Shown one piece after another: positions 44,941 through 54,332 of a DNA stretch of 64,000 nt (its first letter is position 1; each line of letters starts with the position of its first letter). The notes below the pieces were generated by a model. That model did no database searches, was not told the DNA's origin, and worked only from the letters and a program-made list of their open reading frames with translations. The position numbers and the translations under genes are program-made. The stretch comes from Roseburia intestinalis L1-82 (GTDB taxonomy: Bacteria; Bacillota; Clostridia; Lachnospirales; Lachnospiraceae). The DNA is taken from assembly GCF_900537995.1 (NCBI RefSeq), contig NZ_LR027880.1, forward strand, positions 2,178,001 to 2,242,000, written 5' to 3'.

Positions 44941-45813
44941 TTAGTGCGCATTCCAGATAGATTTTGACAACGAACCTGTCTTAAACAGGGAAAAGCATAA
45001 AATAACGGTATATGCTGCCACCGACCAGAGTGCCGTATGCAGGTTGTCGGATACTGCCACACCAGCCACAAGCACTGCATAGATAGCGACACACACCATC
45101 ATAAAAAATCCCTGAAATGCAAGGGCGCAAAGTCCCTTAAAATAATTGGTTCCTATCGTTCCCCATTCCCGGTTGGTTACGGTTGCACAGGGAACGGGTG
45201 CTACTGATACATAAAGATATATTTCAATCATTCGCCCATAAAGAATGACGGTGATAAGGACTGACATGATTTTCATACATAAACTGACGATCATGGTCTC
45301 CATCCCCAGTCCTAACAGCTCGCCTATGCTCATCTCCGAAAACTGCTCATTGAACATCGTTTGCAGCGTACTTGAAACATCAATACTGGTTTCCCCGCTG
45401 ATTGCTGCCGCTGCGGAATTGACGATGTGGCTTCCCACATCAAATACCGCCATTACAATGTCAAAAGTCTTGCTTAACAGCATGACTGCAATACACGCTT
45501 TCATAAAAAAACGGATAAAAATTGCCGTATTGAAGTCATGCAGGTTATTCTTGTCAATAACCATGGAAATAAGCTCGTAGACGAGTACAAAACTGATGAT
45601 CATTCCCGCTATGGGAATCATCACGTTATCGGACAGGGTTTTTATCATGTCAAAAATACCGGAGTTCCAAGTGCTGGGAGTTTTGCTGACCTCCCCTGCA
45701 ATCGTGCCTACCTTGTCATTAACATCGGTAAACATGGTTTCAAAGTTGGTCAGAACCCACCCCTGCAACAGTTCCTTTATGAATTCAGTAATCTTATCAA
45801 TGATCCCACCCAT
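44941..45813 (-). CDS. TrbL/VirB6-like channel membrane protein
   Basis: This 290-aa protein has about six membrane segments (IPIAGMIISFVLVYELI, FFMKACIAVMLLSKTFDIVM, IMSVLITVILYGRMIEIYLY, LAFQGFFMMVCVAIYAVLVA and others) and resembles the TrbL/VirB6-like proteins of Clostridia ICEs. It would form the inner-membrane pore. It starts three bases after the stop of the Maff2 C-terminal fragment, so its expression may have been reduced by the insertion that split Maff2. Confidence 0.85.
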   Translation of the reverse strand: MGGIIDKITEFIKELLQGWVLTNFETMFTDVNDKVGTIAGEVSKTPSTWNSGIFDMIKTLSDNVMIPIAGMIISFVLVYELISMVIDKNNLHDFNTAIFIRFFMKACIAVMLLSKTFDIVMAVFDVGSHIVNSAAAAISGETSIDVSSTLQTMFNEQFSEMSIGELLGLGMETMIVSLCMKIMSVLITVILYGRMIEIYLYVSVAPVPCATVTNREWGTIGTNYFKGLCALAFQGFFMMVCVAIYAVLVAGVAVSDNLHTALWSVAAYTVILCFSLFKTGSLSKSIWNAH

Positions 45814-45816
45814 GAA

Positions 45817-45911
45817 TTATGAAAACAGAGTGGTAAGCTGTGGAATTACCGTCTGTGCCACAATGATGATGCCACCGCCACTCATAAGCTGTTTGATGCC
45901 CTGTGATTTTA
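45817..45911 (-). pseudogene. Maff2-family membrane protein, C-terminal fragment
   Basis: The minus frame reads KSQGIKQLMSGGGIIIVAQT then VIPQLTTLFS and a TAA at 45819-45817. This is the second half of the small Maff2 membrane protein. The first half is at 56892-57016; joining at the shared AAA restores GAKSQG in frame. An 11-kb element lies between. Confidence 0.85.
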
Positions 45912-45958
45912 TTGATGTGCGATAAAGAAGTAATAGAAGTGTAAAAAATTTTGCCGTT

Positions 45959-45991
45959 CCTATCCGGCACTTAGCTCTTGTGTCGGATAGG
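45959..45991 (-). terminator. Hairpin after the serine recombinase
   Basis: CCTATCCGGCAC (45959-45970) pairs with GTGTCGGATAGG (45980-45991), one G-T pair. It lies just after the recombinase stop. On the minus strand it is followed after a few bases by AATTTTTT, so it can act as a terminator near the element end. Confidence 0.6.
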
Positions 45992-45999
45992 TCGGGCGG

Positions 46000-47637
<1,638 letters not shown>

Positions 47638-47741
47638 CTATTCCGTATTTCGATTATACCACATGGGGCGGCTGTCTGTATAGCGGCTTCTGCTTCTTTA
47701 CCGCCCGGTAAAATGACGATTTTTCTGTGCGGCTTGTAGCG

Positions 47742-47939
47742 TTAAGGCGAAAGCTGGGCTTTGTGTCCTGCGGCGGCTTCCGCTTCCAGCACTTTCATCA
47801 TCTTGTCGGCTGCGGTGTCGGTTGCGCCCTGCTTGAAGAATCCGGAAACGGTAAGGACGGAGTTGCCCATGCGGATTTCCGTTACACAGTCCGGGCGGCG
47901 GTCTGTTTTGGTGGTGCTTGTCTGTTTGGTTTCTGTCAT
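47742..47939 (-). CDS. tnpW: TnpW-like small transposon protein (65 aa)
   Basis: From the ATG at 47939 the product is MTETKQTSTTKTDRRPDCVT, then EIRMGNSVLTVSGFFKQGAT and a basic end. It matches, from memory, TnpW of Tn4451-type elements. Its start overlaps the stop of the DnaC-like gene (ATGA), so translation is coupled. The function is unknown, possibly in excision control. Confidence 0.75.
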   Translation of the reverse strand: MTETKQTSTTKTDRRPDCVTEIRMGNSVLTVSGFFKQGATDTAADKMMKVLEAEAAAGHKAQLSP

Positions 47940-48793
47940 AGGCTCTCCTTTCGCTGCTTCGTCAGTTGCTTTAATCGTTCCAGCTTTTCCTGTGCGGTTT
48001 CCTTTCGGAAATTGCTGCCCGTGAAGCGGACGGGGGCGCACATGGAAGTCAGCCTGTCATAGATACGGGCGTGGGGCGTGTCCTGCGGGTGCTGCAATTC
48101 CTCCAGCGTGAGGTTGGTCGTGGCGATCAGCGGCTTGCTGCTTCGGTAACGACTGTCAATCACGCTGTAAACCTGTTCCAGCCCGTATTCTGTCCCTCGC
48201 TCCATACCGAAATCATCAAGTATCAGCAGGGGATAGCTGCAAAGGCGGGAAATATATTCGTTCCTGCCCTCAAAGCTGGCAGCAAGGTCATTGAGTATTG
48301 TTGCAAAGTTTGTCATACAGACGGCAACCTCTTTCTCCATAAGGGCGTTGGCGATACAGGCGGCAAGGTAGCTTTTTCCTTTCCCCACGCCGCCCCAAAA
48401 CAGGTAGCCGATATTTTCAGCCTGCATGGTTTCCCAGCTCTCCACATAAAAGCGGGCGGTTTCGGTCTGCGGGTTTCTGCCGTTGTCATGCTCAAATGTC
48501 CAGTTCCGCATAGCAGGGTCGGTAAAGCCCCGGCGTTTCAAGTCCTCCACTTTTTCAAGGTGCTTCTGTCTGCTTTCAGCGGCTTCCCGTTTTTCACGGG
48601 CTGCCCGCTGGCAGTCGCACTCTGCCGGGTGTCGGTCATGCCCTAACCATTGGGCGGTTTCTTTTGAAAAGTAGGCTTCTTTGGGCGTATGGCACTTGCC
48701 GCAGTATAAAAGCCCGTCCTCGCCTGTGTAGTCCTCCGCTTCGGCGGTAGTGGCTGTAATGTCCGTAATCATAGCTTCAATCTCGTTTCTCAT
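47936..48793 (-). CDS. DnaC/IstB-like ATP-binding helicase loader
   Basis: The 285-aa AAA+ protein has an N-terminal Cys motif (YCGKCHTPKEAYF, ECDCQR), Walker A LFWGGVGKGKSYLAACIANA near residue 138 and Walker B LLILDDFGMERG. Such proteins load the replicative helicase. It is translationally coupled to the replisome organizer (ATGA overlap), giving the element a replication module. Confidence 0.9.
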   Translation of the reverse strand: MRNEIEAMITDITATTAEAEDYTGEDGLLYCGKCHTPKEAYFSKETAQWLGHDRHPAECDCQRAAREKREAAESRQKHLEKVEDLKRRGFTDPAMRNWTFEHDNGRNPQTETARFYVESWETMQAENIGYLFWGGVGKGKSYLAACIANALMEKEVAVCMTNFATILNDLAASFEGRNEYISRLCSYPLLILDDFGMERGTEYGLEQVYSVIDSRYRSSKPLIATTNLTLEELQHPQDTPHARIYDRLTSMCAPVRFTGSNFRKETAQEKLERLKQLTKQRKESL

Positions 48794-49539
48794 AAGCTCT
48801 CACCCTCCTTGCATGAATAATCGGGTATGCCCTGTTTCGGGGCAGCCTTGCCTTTGGCAGCGTCCTCCTGCGCCCACTTGTAAATGGTGGCTGCATGGCT
48901 GTGGTACTGCTTCCCGGTGGAAGCGATATGGCAGGAAAGCCGGTCAATATAATACTCCCACTTGTCGGGCAGCTCTGTTTTCAGCCCGGAAAGCTCTGTA
49001 TCGGTCAGTATCACATTGTTGTATCTGCCATAAGCGGCGGGGGCGGGGTGTCCCGTTTCTCCCTCTCTCTCTTTTTCTATCTCTATCTCTTTCTCTAACT
49101 CTATCTCTATCTCTGGTGGACGAATGTCGGACAAATGTCCGCCTTTTGTCCGAGACGGTAAAAGTGCCTTGTTTTCCAGCCTTGCAGCCCGTTTTCGCTC
49201 GGCTTCGGTAGAGGACTGTCCTATCATCAGCTCAATATCGGTCATATAAAAAGCCCCGCTGTCAAGCTGCTCCACAAGCCCCAACTGCCGGAAAATCTCT
49301 AAAGCCCTTTCAACCGTCCCTATCTGGTGGCGGGTCAGTGTCGCTATCATCTGCGCTGTGTAGGGGATATGCTCGTCAAGCTGCAACTTCCCGCCGTTTT
49401 TCAGCGATTTTAAGTACAGCTTCAAGAGGATATTGGAATATAAAATCCCGTCTTTCATATCTTCCAGCAGCACAATGGAGTCGCTGTCAAAAAAGTTCTC
49501 TTTCAGCTTGAGGTAGTAATACTTGCGGTTATCTGCCAT
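48790..49539 (-). CDS. Phage-type replisome organizer / replication initiator
   Basis: The 249-aa protein has the Rep_Org N-terminal domain (YYYLKLKENFFDSDSIVLLE, GILYSNILLKLYLKSLKNGG), a charged linker EIEIELEKEIEIEKEREGE encoded by a hexanucleotide-like repeat, and a C-terminal DnaD-like part (LPDKWEYYIDRLSCHIASTG). It likely starts replication of the excised element, with the loader next to it. AAGGAGG precedes the ATG. Confidence 0.85.
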   Translation of the reverse strand: MADNRKYYYLKLKENFFDSDSIVLLEDMKDGILYSNILLKLYLKSLKNGGKLQLDEHIPYTAQMIATLTRHQIGTVERALEIFRQLGLVEQLDSGAFYMTDIELMIGQSSTEAERKRAARLENKALLPSRTKGGHLSDIRPPEIEIELEKEIEIEKEREGETGHPAPAAYGRYNNVILTDTELSGLKTELPDKWEYYIDRLSCHIASTGKQYHSHAATIYKWAQEDAAKGKAAPKQGIPDYSCKEGESL

Positions 49540-49741
49540 TGTCCCTGTCCTCCTTTTTCCGGCGTTTGGAGTAGTAGCGGGGGCAGAGTATGATAACCGC
49601 CCGGAAGCTCTGCTTGCAGCTATGGGTACAGCCCCGGCAGAGGTCGTTGTATGTGATACGGTCGCAGGTGGTATTCCCGACTTTCACTTGCCGCAGGAAA
49701 AAAGACCATTCCAGCCGCCGTTTCTTGCTCATTCTTGGCAT
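49529..49741 (-). CDS. Small cysteine-rich basic protein (70 aa)
   Basis: MPRMSKKRRLEWSFFLRQVK is followed by CDRITYNDLCRGCTHSCKQS and a basic tail. Four Cys suggest zinc binding. It overlaps the start of the replisome organizer by 11 bases and is typical of this element type. Between it and the relaxase (49742-49925) no gene is seen. Confidence 0.65.
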   Translation of the reverse strand: MPRMSKKRRLEWSFFLRQVKVGNTTCDRITYNDLCRGCTHSCKQSFRAVIILCPRYYSKRRKKEDRDNGR

Positions 49742-49925
49742 GGGTGCGCTCCTTTCTGCCGTTTCCGCTGGTGTGACGGTATCGGCGGTAATTCTGTATC
49801 ATCTCGGTATCATTTTCGGGGTTTTTCTGCCCTGTAAGCCCGTTAAAAAATCCTTTGGTATTGCGGATAGGGTACGGGGCAGCCCCCTTGTTCTGTATGG
49901 GTTCGGGTACATTTGGGGGCGGTTT

Positions 49926-51557
49926 TTATCGCTCCTGTTCCTGCTTTTTCACAGGCTTGCGTTCCCTGCGTAAAATCTGGTCGATATTGCCCTTGACAGT
50001 CTGTAAGCGGCGGTATTCCTCCCGTTTTGCCCGGTAATCGTTGTAGCCGCTGTTTTTCTCTTGGATAAGGCTTTCAATCTCGGCTTGCAGGGCTTTATAG
50101 CCCGGCAGCTTGGAAATGCCGTTTTCTTTGAAATAGCGGGCGGCTGCGTCTGCTATGATAAAGTCGCTTTCGTGCTTCTGTCGGTAGGCTGCTTTTGCTT
50201 TGGCGTTTTTCTGCTGTTTCAGCCCGTCCCGGACAGGGCGGGTCTTGGAATAGGCAAGCACCTGCCGTTGCAGCTCCTTTTTCCCGTCCAGCGTCTTTTC
50301 CACCTGCTTCAGCTCTGTAAGGCTTTCCTGCATGGCGGCATAGGCAGCAGAGCAGGCTTCGTCCAGTTCCTCCGGGGAAGAAAAGCCGTACTGCTGGTAG
50401 GCGGTAACGGTAGCCGCCATTTGCTTTAGATTGTACTTTGCCGCCCAGCGGTCATAGCCCACGCCCTTGCCCTCGGCTCGCTTGGCTTCCCGGTCAACCA
50501 TGCGCTGCAAGGTGTTGTCTGCCGGGGTGGTTTTTGTGGGTTTTTCCCCTTGTGACGGCTTTTTAACTGCGACAGGGTATTCGGGTATGGCTTTGGTCTG
50601 TTTGGCGGCTCTGTGGGCGTTCTGTGTAAGCAGGGCAAGGACAGCAGCCTTGTCAAAATCGTCCCCAAGCTTCCGGGCTGTGATAGGCTTTGTCCTGTCC
50701 GGCGTGAGGTAGGAAAGCCGCCCTCGGCTCTCCTTGACGGTCACGCCCTCCCGCAGCAAAAGGGAAGAAAACTCGTCAAAGCTGGTAGCTTGGGAAAGTG
50801 CCTGCCGTATCGTCCGGCGCAGCTTCGCCTTGTCCGTTTCAAACTTGGTGGGCTTGGTCGGCTGTCCGGCGGCTTCTCTGGTGGCGTTCTCTTTATCAAG
50901 GGCAAGCTGCCCTTTCTTTGCCGCCCAGTACTCTCGTTCTGTTATCCGTTCCTTGCTACCGTTCAAGAGGTCGATTTGGTAAAGCCCCTCCCGGTGGCAC
51001 ATCTCCATGACTTCACTCTTGAAATATTCCATAGCGGCATTGGTGCAGCGGTGCTTGCAGCCCGCCCTTGTGTCGGCTGGTCTGTCCATGTAGGGCAGAA
51101 GCGGGACTTCATAAATTCGCAGGGAGTTGATGACGATATGCACATGGATATTGCCGCTGTGGTTATGCCCGTCCGGGTGGGTGCATACAAGGGCTTGGTG
51201 TCCGGGGAAATGCTCTTTACAGAACTTCTCGCCCAGCTCCTGCGCCTGGTCTACGGTCAAGCCGTTGTCTGTCCCGTCCCGTGGGTCAAAGCTGATGATA
51301 TAGTGGTGGCTTTTCACATCTTCCCGTTTTTGATTTTTCTCATAGCGGAGATTCGCCCGCATACAGGCAACAGCGAAATCCTCGCCCCCGCAGTTGAGGG
51401 AAGAAATGCGGTAATCCTCCCTCGGTATCAGCCGCCCGTTTCCATCAAGGGTGGGCTTCATGGTAAACTCGTCATGCTCAAATGTGAGGTAGGCTTCCGC
51501 TGCGCCATAGTCGGCATTTTTAGAGCTGATATGTTTGAATGTTGCCAACAGCGTCAC
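49926..51557 (-). CDS. MobA/VirD2-type relaxase of the nested element
   Basis: The relaxase has the histidine motif HPDGHNHSGNIHVHIVIN near residue 126, an N-terminus ATFKHISSKNADYGAAEAYL with the probable catalytic Tyr, and KSHHYIISFDPRDG. The C-terminal part is Lys/Gln-rich and helical. The frame is open from 51578; a GTG at 51557 is a likely start, since the MobC gene overlaps it by 38 bases. With MobC it would nick the nested element's own oriT and use the host channel. Confidence 0.9.
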   Translation of the reverse strand: MTLLATFKHISSKNADYGAAEAYLTFEHDEFTMKPTLDGNGRLIPREDYRISSLNCGGEDFAVACMRANLRYEKNQKREDVKSHHYIISFDPRDGTDNGLTVDQAQELGEKFCKEHFPGHQALVCTHPDGHNHSGNIHVHIVINSLRIYEVPLLPYMDRPADTRAGCKHRCTNAAMEYFKSEVMEMCHREGLYQIDLLNGSKERITEREYWAAKKGQLALDKENATREAAGQPTKPTKFETDKAKLRRTIRQALSQATSFDEFSSLLLREGVTVKESRGRLSYLTPDRTKPITARKLGDDFDKAAVLALLTQNAHRAAKQTKAIPEYPVAVKKPSQGEKPTKTTPADNTLQRMVDREAKRAEGKGVGYDRWAAKYNLKQMAATVTAYQQYGFSSPEELDEACSAAYAAMQESLTELKQVEKTLDGKKELQRQVLAYSKTRPVRDGLKQQKNAKAKAAYRQKHESDFIIADAAARYFKENGISKLPGYKALQAEIESLIQEKNSGYNDYRAKREEYRRLQTVKGNIDQILRRERKPVKKQEQER

Positions 51558-51915
51558 CCACTTTCTGCAAGATTTCAAACTTTAGGGCAGCAAGGTCGGA
51601 AACCGCCGCCCGTACCTCCCCGGCAAGCTGCGGGTAGGGGCTGTGCCACTCGTTCAGCGTCCGGGCTATCTGGTTTAAGTTGCCGCCGATCCTGCCGTAT
51701 TCGGCGGTCAGCTTCCCAACAGCGGCAAGCAGCTCATCATTGACGGGAGAAACGGTTATGATGGGGCGTATGGCTGCCCCGGTTATGGCTTGCCGGATAA
51801 ACTCGGCTTGGCTCATGTTGTAGGCAGAAAGCCTTTCTGCAAACTCGGCGTATTCTTCCTCGGTCATGCGTGTTTTGACTACCCGGCTGCGGTGCGGTGT
51901 GTTGTATCGTTTCAT
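51520..51915 (-). CDS. mobC: MobC-like relaxosome protein of the nested element
   Basis: The ATG at 51915 has AGGAGG nine bases upstream. The 131-aa protein has a ribbon-helix-helix N-terminus (VVKTRMTEEEYAEFAERLSA, MSQAEFIRQAI) and the MobC signature GGNLNQIARTLNEW near residue 87. It overlaps the relaxase gene. Sequence differs clearly from the MobC at 7345-7686. Confidence 0.88.
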   Translation of the reverse strand: MKRYNTPHRSRVVKTRMTEEEYAEFAERLSAYNMSQAEFIRQAITGAAIRPIITVSPVNDELLAAVGKLTAEYGRIGGNLNQIARTLNEWHSPYPQLAGEVRAAVSDLAALKFEILQKVGDAVGNIQTYQL

Positions 51916-52028
51916 GGTCGACAGACCTCCTTTCTGTGTATGGTGTCCTCTCACTAATAGGAGAAAAACAGGGTGTGAAGCGGAACTGTTTTTGAAAAAT
52001 CCGAAAAAATATTTTGAGGGATTTTTAA

Positions 52029-52072
52029 GCGGCGTAAGCCGCATGGCAGGGTTTGGGGAAGGCACTCCCCAA
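52029..52072. other. Candidate oriT of the nested element; otherwise empty stretch
   Basis: Between mobC (51915) and the terminator at 52431 there is no gene. Two dyads stand out: GCGGC-GTAA-GCCGC (52029-52042) and TTGGGGA-N6-TCCCCAA (52053-52072). Their position just upstream of mobC fits an oriT. The nick site cannot be placed. Confidence 0.4.
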
Positions 52073-52430
52073 CAAGATTCCCGCAGGGGCAAAATGAGCG
52101 ATAAGCGAATTTTGGTACTGCGGTAGAATCTTGCTCTAAGAAACTGCCGGACTGCCGTTCACTTCCTACTGCCACTTTTTCAGAAAATCTATAACCAGCT
52201 TTTTCATAAAAGGCTGCGGGCTGGCGTTCTTCCTCTTACTCCCTACAACACCGCAAAAAGCAAAAATGACGGACTTTCCGGCAAGAACTTTTCCGGCGGC
52301 TCGGTCTTTCCCGACAATAAGGCGTTTCGGAAGCTGCGTTTTGCCCGCTGTCTAAAAAAAACGGCAGCCTTTTTTGGTTTCACTATCTAATACGGAACTT
52401 TTGGAAATTTGCCAAAAATGAGCGCAAAAA

Positions 52431-52461
52431 AAGCAGCAAATCTTTTTCGGATTTACTGCTT
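52431..52461 (-). terminator. Terminator after the HTH gene
   Basis: On the minus strand AAGCAGTAAATC pairs with GATTTGCTGCTT (one mismatch) and is followed by a run of T. It lies 41 bases after the stop of the gene at 52502. Confidence 0.75.
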
Positions 52462-52501
52462 CATGTGCCGCTGCGGGGCGGCGGGATATTCAGTTTCTAT
52501 G

Positions 52502-52702
52502 TTATCGGTCAAGCCGGAACTTGAACAGGCTTTCAATCAGCTTTGTTCTGATGTAGTCCTCCATATCAGAGTTGTAATAGCCGTTCATCTTAGAGAAGTA
52601 GCGGATATATCCAGCGTATCGGTCAAGGACGGCTTGTATCGCTATGGGGTCGCCCTCATGTGCCTTTATGATAGTGTCATAGGGGAGAAGTCGGTTACTC
52701 AT
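52502..52702 (-). CDS. Helix-turn-helix protein of the Tn916/Tn4451-type elements (66 aa)
   Basis: The product MSNRLLPYDTIIKAHEGDPI continues AIQAVLDRYAGYIRYFSKMN and a basic end. It is the small HTH-domain protein that normally follows a short sigma-70-like gene in Tn916-like and Tn6218-like elements. Its ATG overlaps the sigma stop (ATGAGTAA), showing coupled translation. It probably helps regulate transfer or excision. Confidence 0.8.
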   Translation of the reverse strand: MSNRLLPYDTIIKAHEGDPIAIQAVLDRYAGYIRYFSKMNGYYNSDMEDYIRTKLIESLFKFRLDR

Positions 52703-52904
52703 GGGACAGCACCTCCATTTCCTCTTTCAGCCGCTTCAAGGCAAGCCGTATATGCCGCCCGATTGTGCTGCGTGTCCAGCCGCTTTGTTCTCCGATTTCT
52801 TTCTGCGTCAAGTGCTGAAAGTAGTACAAAAAGATTTCTTCCTGCGTCTGTTCCGGCAATCGGGCAAGAGCAGCCGCAAGAGAATGCTCATGTACGGTAA
52901 AGTA
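52695..52904 (-). pseudogene. Sigma-70-like factor, C-terminal (region 4) fragment
   Basis: The frame reads TVHEHSLAAALARLPEQTQE, FLYYFQHLTQKEIGEQSGW and TRSTIGRHIRLALKRLKEEM to a TAA. This is a sigma region 4 helix-turn-helix. A TGA just upstream (52907-52905) and the absence of a start codon show that the N-terminal part is missing. The break coincides with the 18-bp inverted repeat at 52883-52900, so the gene was cut by the rearrangement that placed the tet genes here. Confidence 0.8.
52883..52900. repeat. 18-bp inverted repeat, left copy
   Basis: AATGCTCATGTACGGTAA here matches TTACCGTACATGAGCATT at 56876-56893 exactly. The repeats face each other around tet(40)-tet(O). The left copy lies at the broken end of the sigma gene. 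Confidence 0.9.
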
Positions 52905-52993
52905 TCACAAGAAAATTATGTCGAATTGACAGCCGCCTCCGCTATACCGAATAAGGAAATAAAGAGTCCTCAAATTTTGCGCTACTAAATGAA

Positions 52994-53021
52994 GACGAGC
53001 GGAAGTAATCTCCCGCTCGTC
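52994..53021 (-). terminator. Hairpin after tet(40)
   Basis: GACGAGCGG (52994-53002) pairs with CCGCTCGTC (53013-53021), a 9-bp GC-rich stem 22 bases after the tet(40) stop. There is no clear T run, so it may act as a terminator or as a 3'-end protecting hairpin. Confidence 0.55.
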
Positions 53022-53042
53022 AGTAAACTTAACTATGCCATA

Positions 53043-54281
53043 TCAATCCCGCTTCTTTCCCGCCACCGGCACTAAGAACAGCGCGGGCAACAGCAGGAAA
53101 GCGGTACAGACCAGCCCCCAGGGTATGGACACCTGCTGGGCTACCAGCCCCACAATAGGCCCGCCGATGATCTGCCCGAAAGAGTCCAGCTGTCCGCTGG
53201 TGGAAAAGACTGTGGCGCGCATTTTCTCATCCACATGGTCGTTCATCCAGGCGGCCAGCACAGGCTCCTTGATGGTGCGCATAAGCCCCGCCAGCAGGAA
53301 CACCAACAACATGAACCAAAAGCTCCGCCCCACCGCGAAGAGAACCAGGAACAGGATATACCCGGCGCTGGTGGACATGACCACACTGGTTCGGCTGACA
53401 GTCCCTTTTTTCTCCATGCGGGCGATGAGCAACTGAGAAGCCAGAATACCTAAGCCGCTGCCGATAAGACTGATAACACCGAACCAAGTGACGCTGTTCA
53501 GCGGCCCGATAACGGGTATTACCGTGTCATCCAGAAAATGAGCGGTGGAGAGCCGGTCAAAGCCTTCACTGGCAAGTCCCCCGCATAGTGTGATTGCTAA
53601 GAGCGCCAGCAACACAGGTGCGCCTTTCACAAAGCCCAGGTTGAGCTTGAACAGGCAGACAAAGTCTTTAAGCAAGCCCTGCCGTTCCTCAATAGCAGGG
53701 GAGAAGTTGGTTTCTGGCATGATGCGAACCATCACCAGCCCCAACAACAAGCACAAACTGCCCCCCAAGATGAGAGGCATTTGCAGGTTTATGTTTCCCA
53801 GCAGTGTGCCCAGCACCACGCCCAGAACGCCGCCGATTTGCCCCATTTGACTGCCCCGCAGGAACACCTTGTCTATGGGTTTGTCCTCTTCCTCCGAGGC
53901 AATCCACGCCTCCAGAGCGCCGGTGATGAAGGTATCACCGCAACCCCAGACAACCTGGGCCAGCAGAACCGGCGCGAACCACGGTAGCGCACCCTCCATC
54001 AGAAAGCCCAGGCCGTAGAGGAACATTCCAATCAGCACCGAGCGCCGACGGCTATACAAATCCGCCACCACACCGGTGGGCATCTCGAACAGAAAGCAGG
54101 AGGTCTCCTGAACCGTCCCTACCAGGACAAGCTGGAAAGCATCCAGCTGCACCACCTCCAGGTGGTACACGATGGAAAGCACTGTGGACATAGAAACCGC
54201 CAGGGAACAGACAAATCGGAACAGCAGGTAGACAGAATATGCCTTTGAATTTTTAGCAAACATGAAGTTACATTTCATCAT
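53043..54281 (-). CDS. tet(40): Tetracycline efflux pump Tet(40)
   Basis: The MFS transporter has about 12 membrane segments, with MFAKNSKAYSVYLLFRFVCS at the N-terminus, the motif-A-like PTGVVADLYSRRRSV and IPWGLVCTAFLLLPALFLV at the end. It matches Tet(40) as I remember it (406 aa from the Met at residue 7; the frame allows 412). It exports tetracycline from the cell. It lies 51 bases after tet(O), so both are likely on one message, giving efflux plus ribosomal protection. The tandem is known in gut Clostridia. Confidence 0.92.
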   Translation of the reverse strand: MMKCNFMFAKNSKAYSVYLLFRFVCSLAVSMSTVLSIVYHLEVVQLDAFQLVLVGTVQETSCFLFEMPTGVVADLYSRRRSVLIGMFLYGLGFLMEGALPWFAPVLLAQVVWGCGDTFITGALEAWIASEEEDKPIDKVFLRGSQMGQIGGVLGVVLGTLLGNINLQMPLILGGSLCLLLGLVMVRIMPETNFSPAIEERQGLLKDFVCLFKLNLGFVKGAPVLLALLAITLCGGLASEGFDRLSTAHFLDDTVIPVIGPLNSVTWFGVISLIGSGLGILASQLLIARMEKKGTVSRTSVVMSTSAGYILFLVLFAVGRSFWFMLLVFLLAGLMRTIKEPVLAAWMNDHVDEKMRATVFSTSGQLDSFGQIIGGPIVGLVAQQVSIPWGLVCTAFLLLPALFLVPVAGKKRD

Positions 54282-54332
54282 AATTAGTCTCTAATCCTTT
54301 CAAATCTCATTTTATATGACTTTTGCAAGCTG

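Noticed and set aside
50613..51743. 376-codon plus-strand frame over the guest relaxase
   Set aside because: It is antisense to the relaxase and mobC genes, with no protein-like features or ribosome site.
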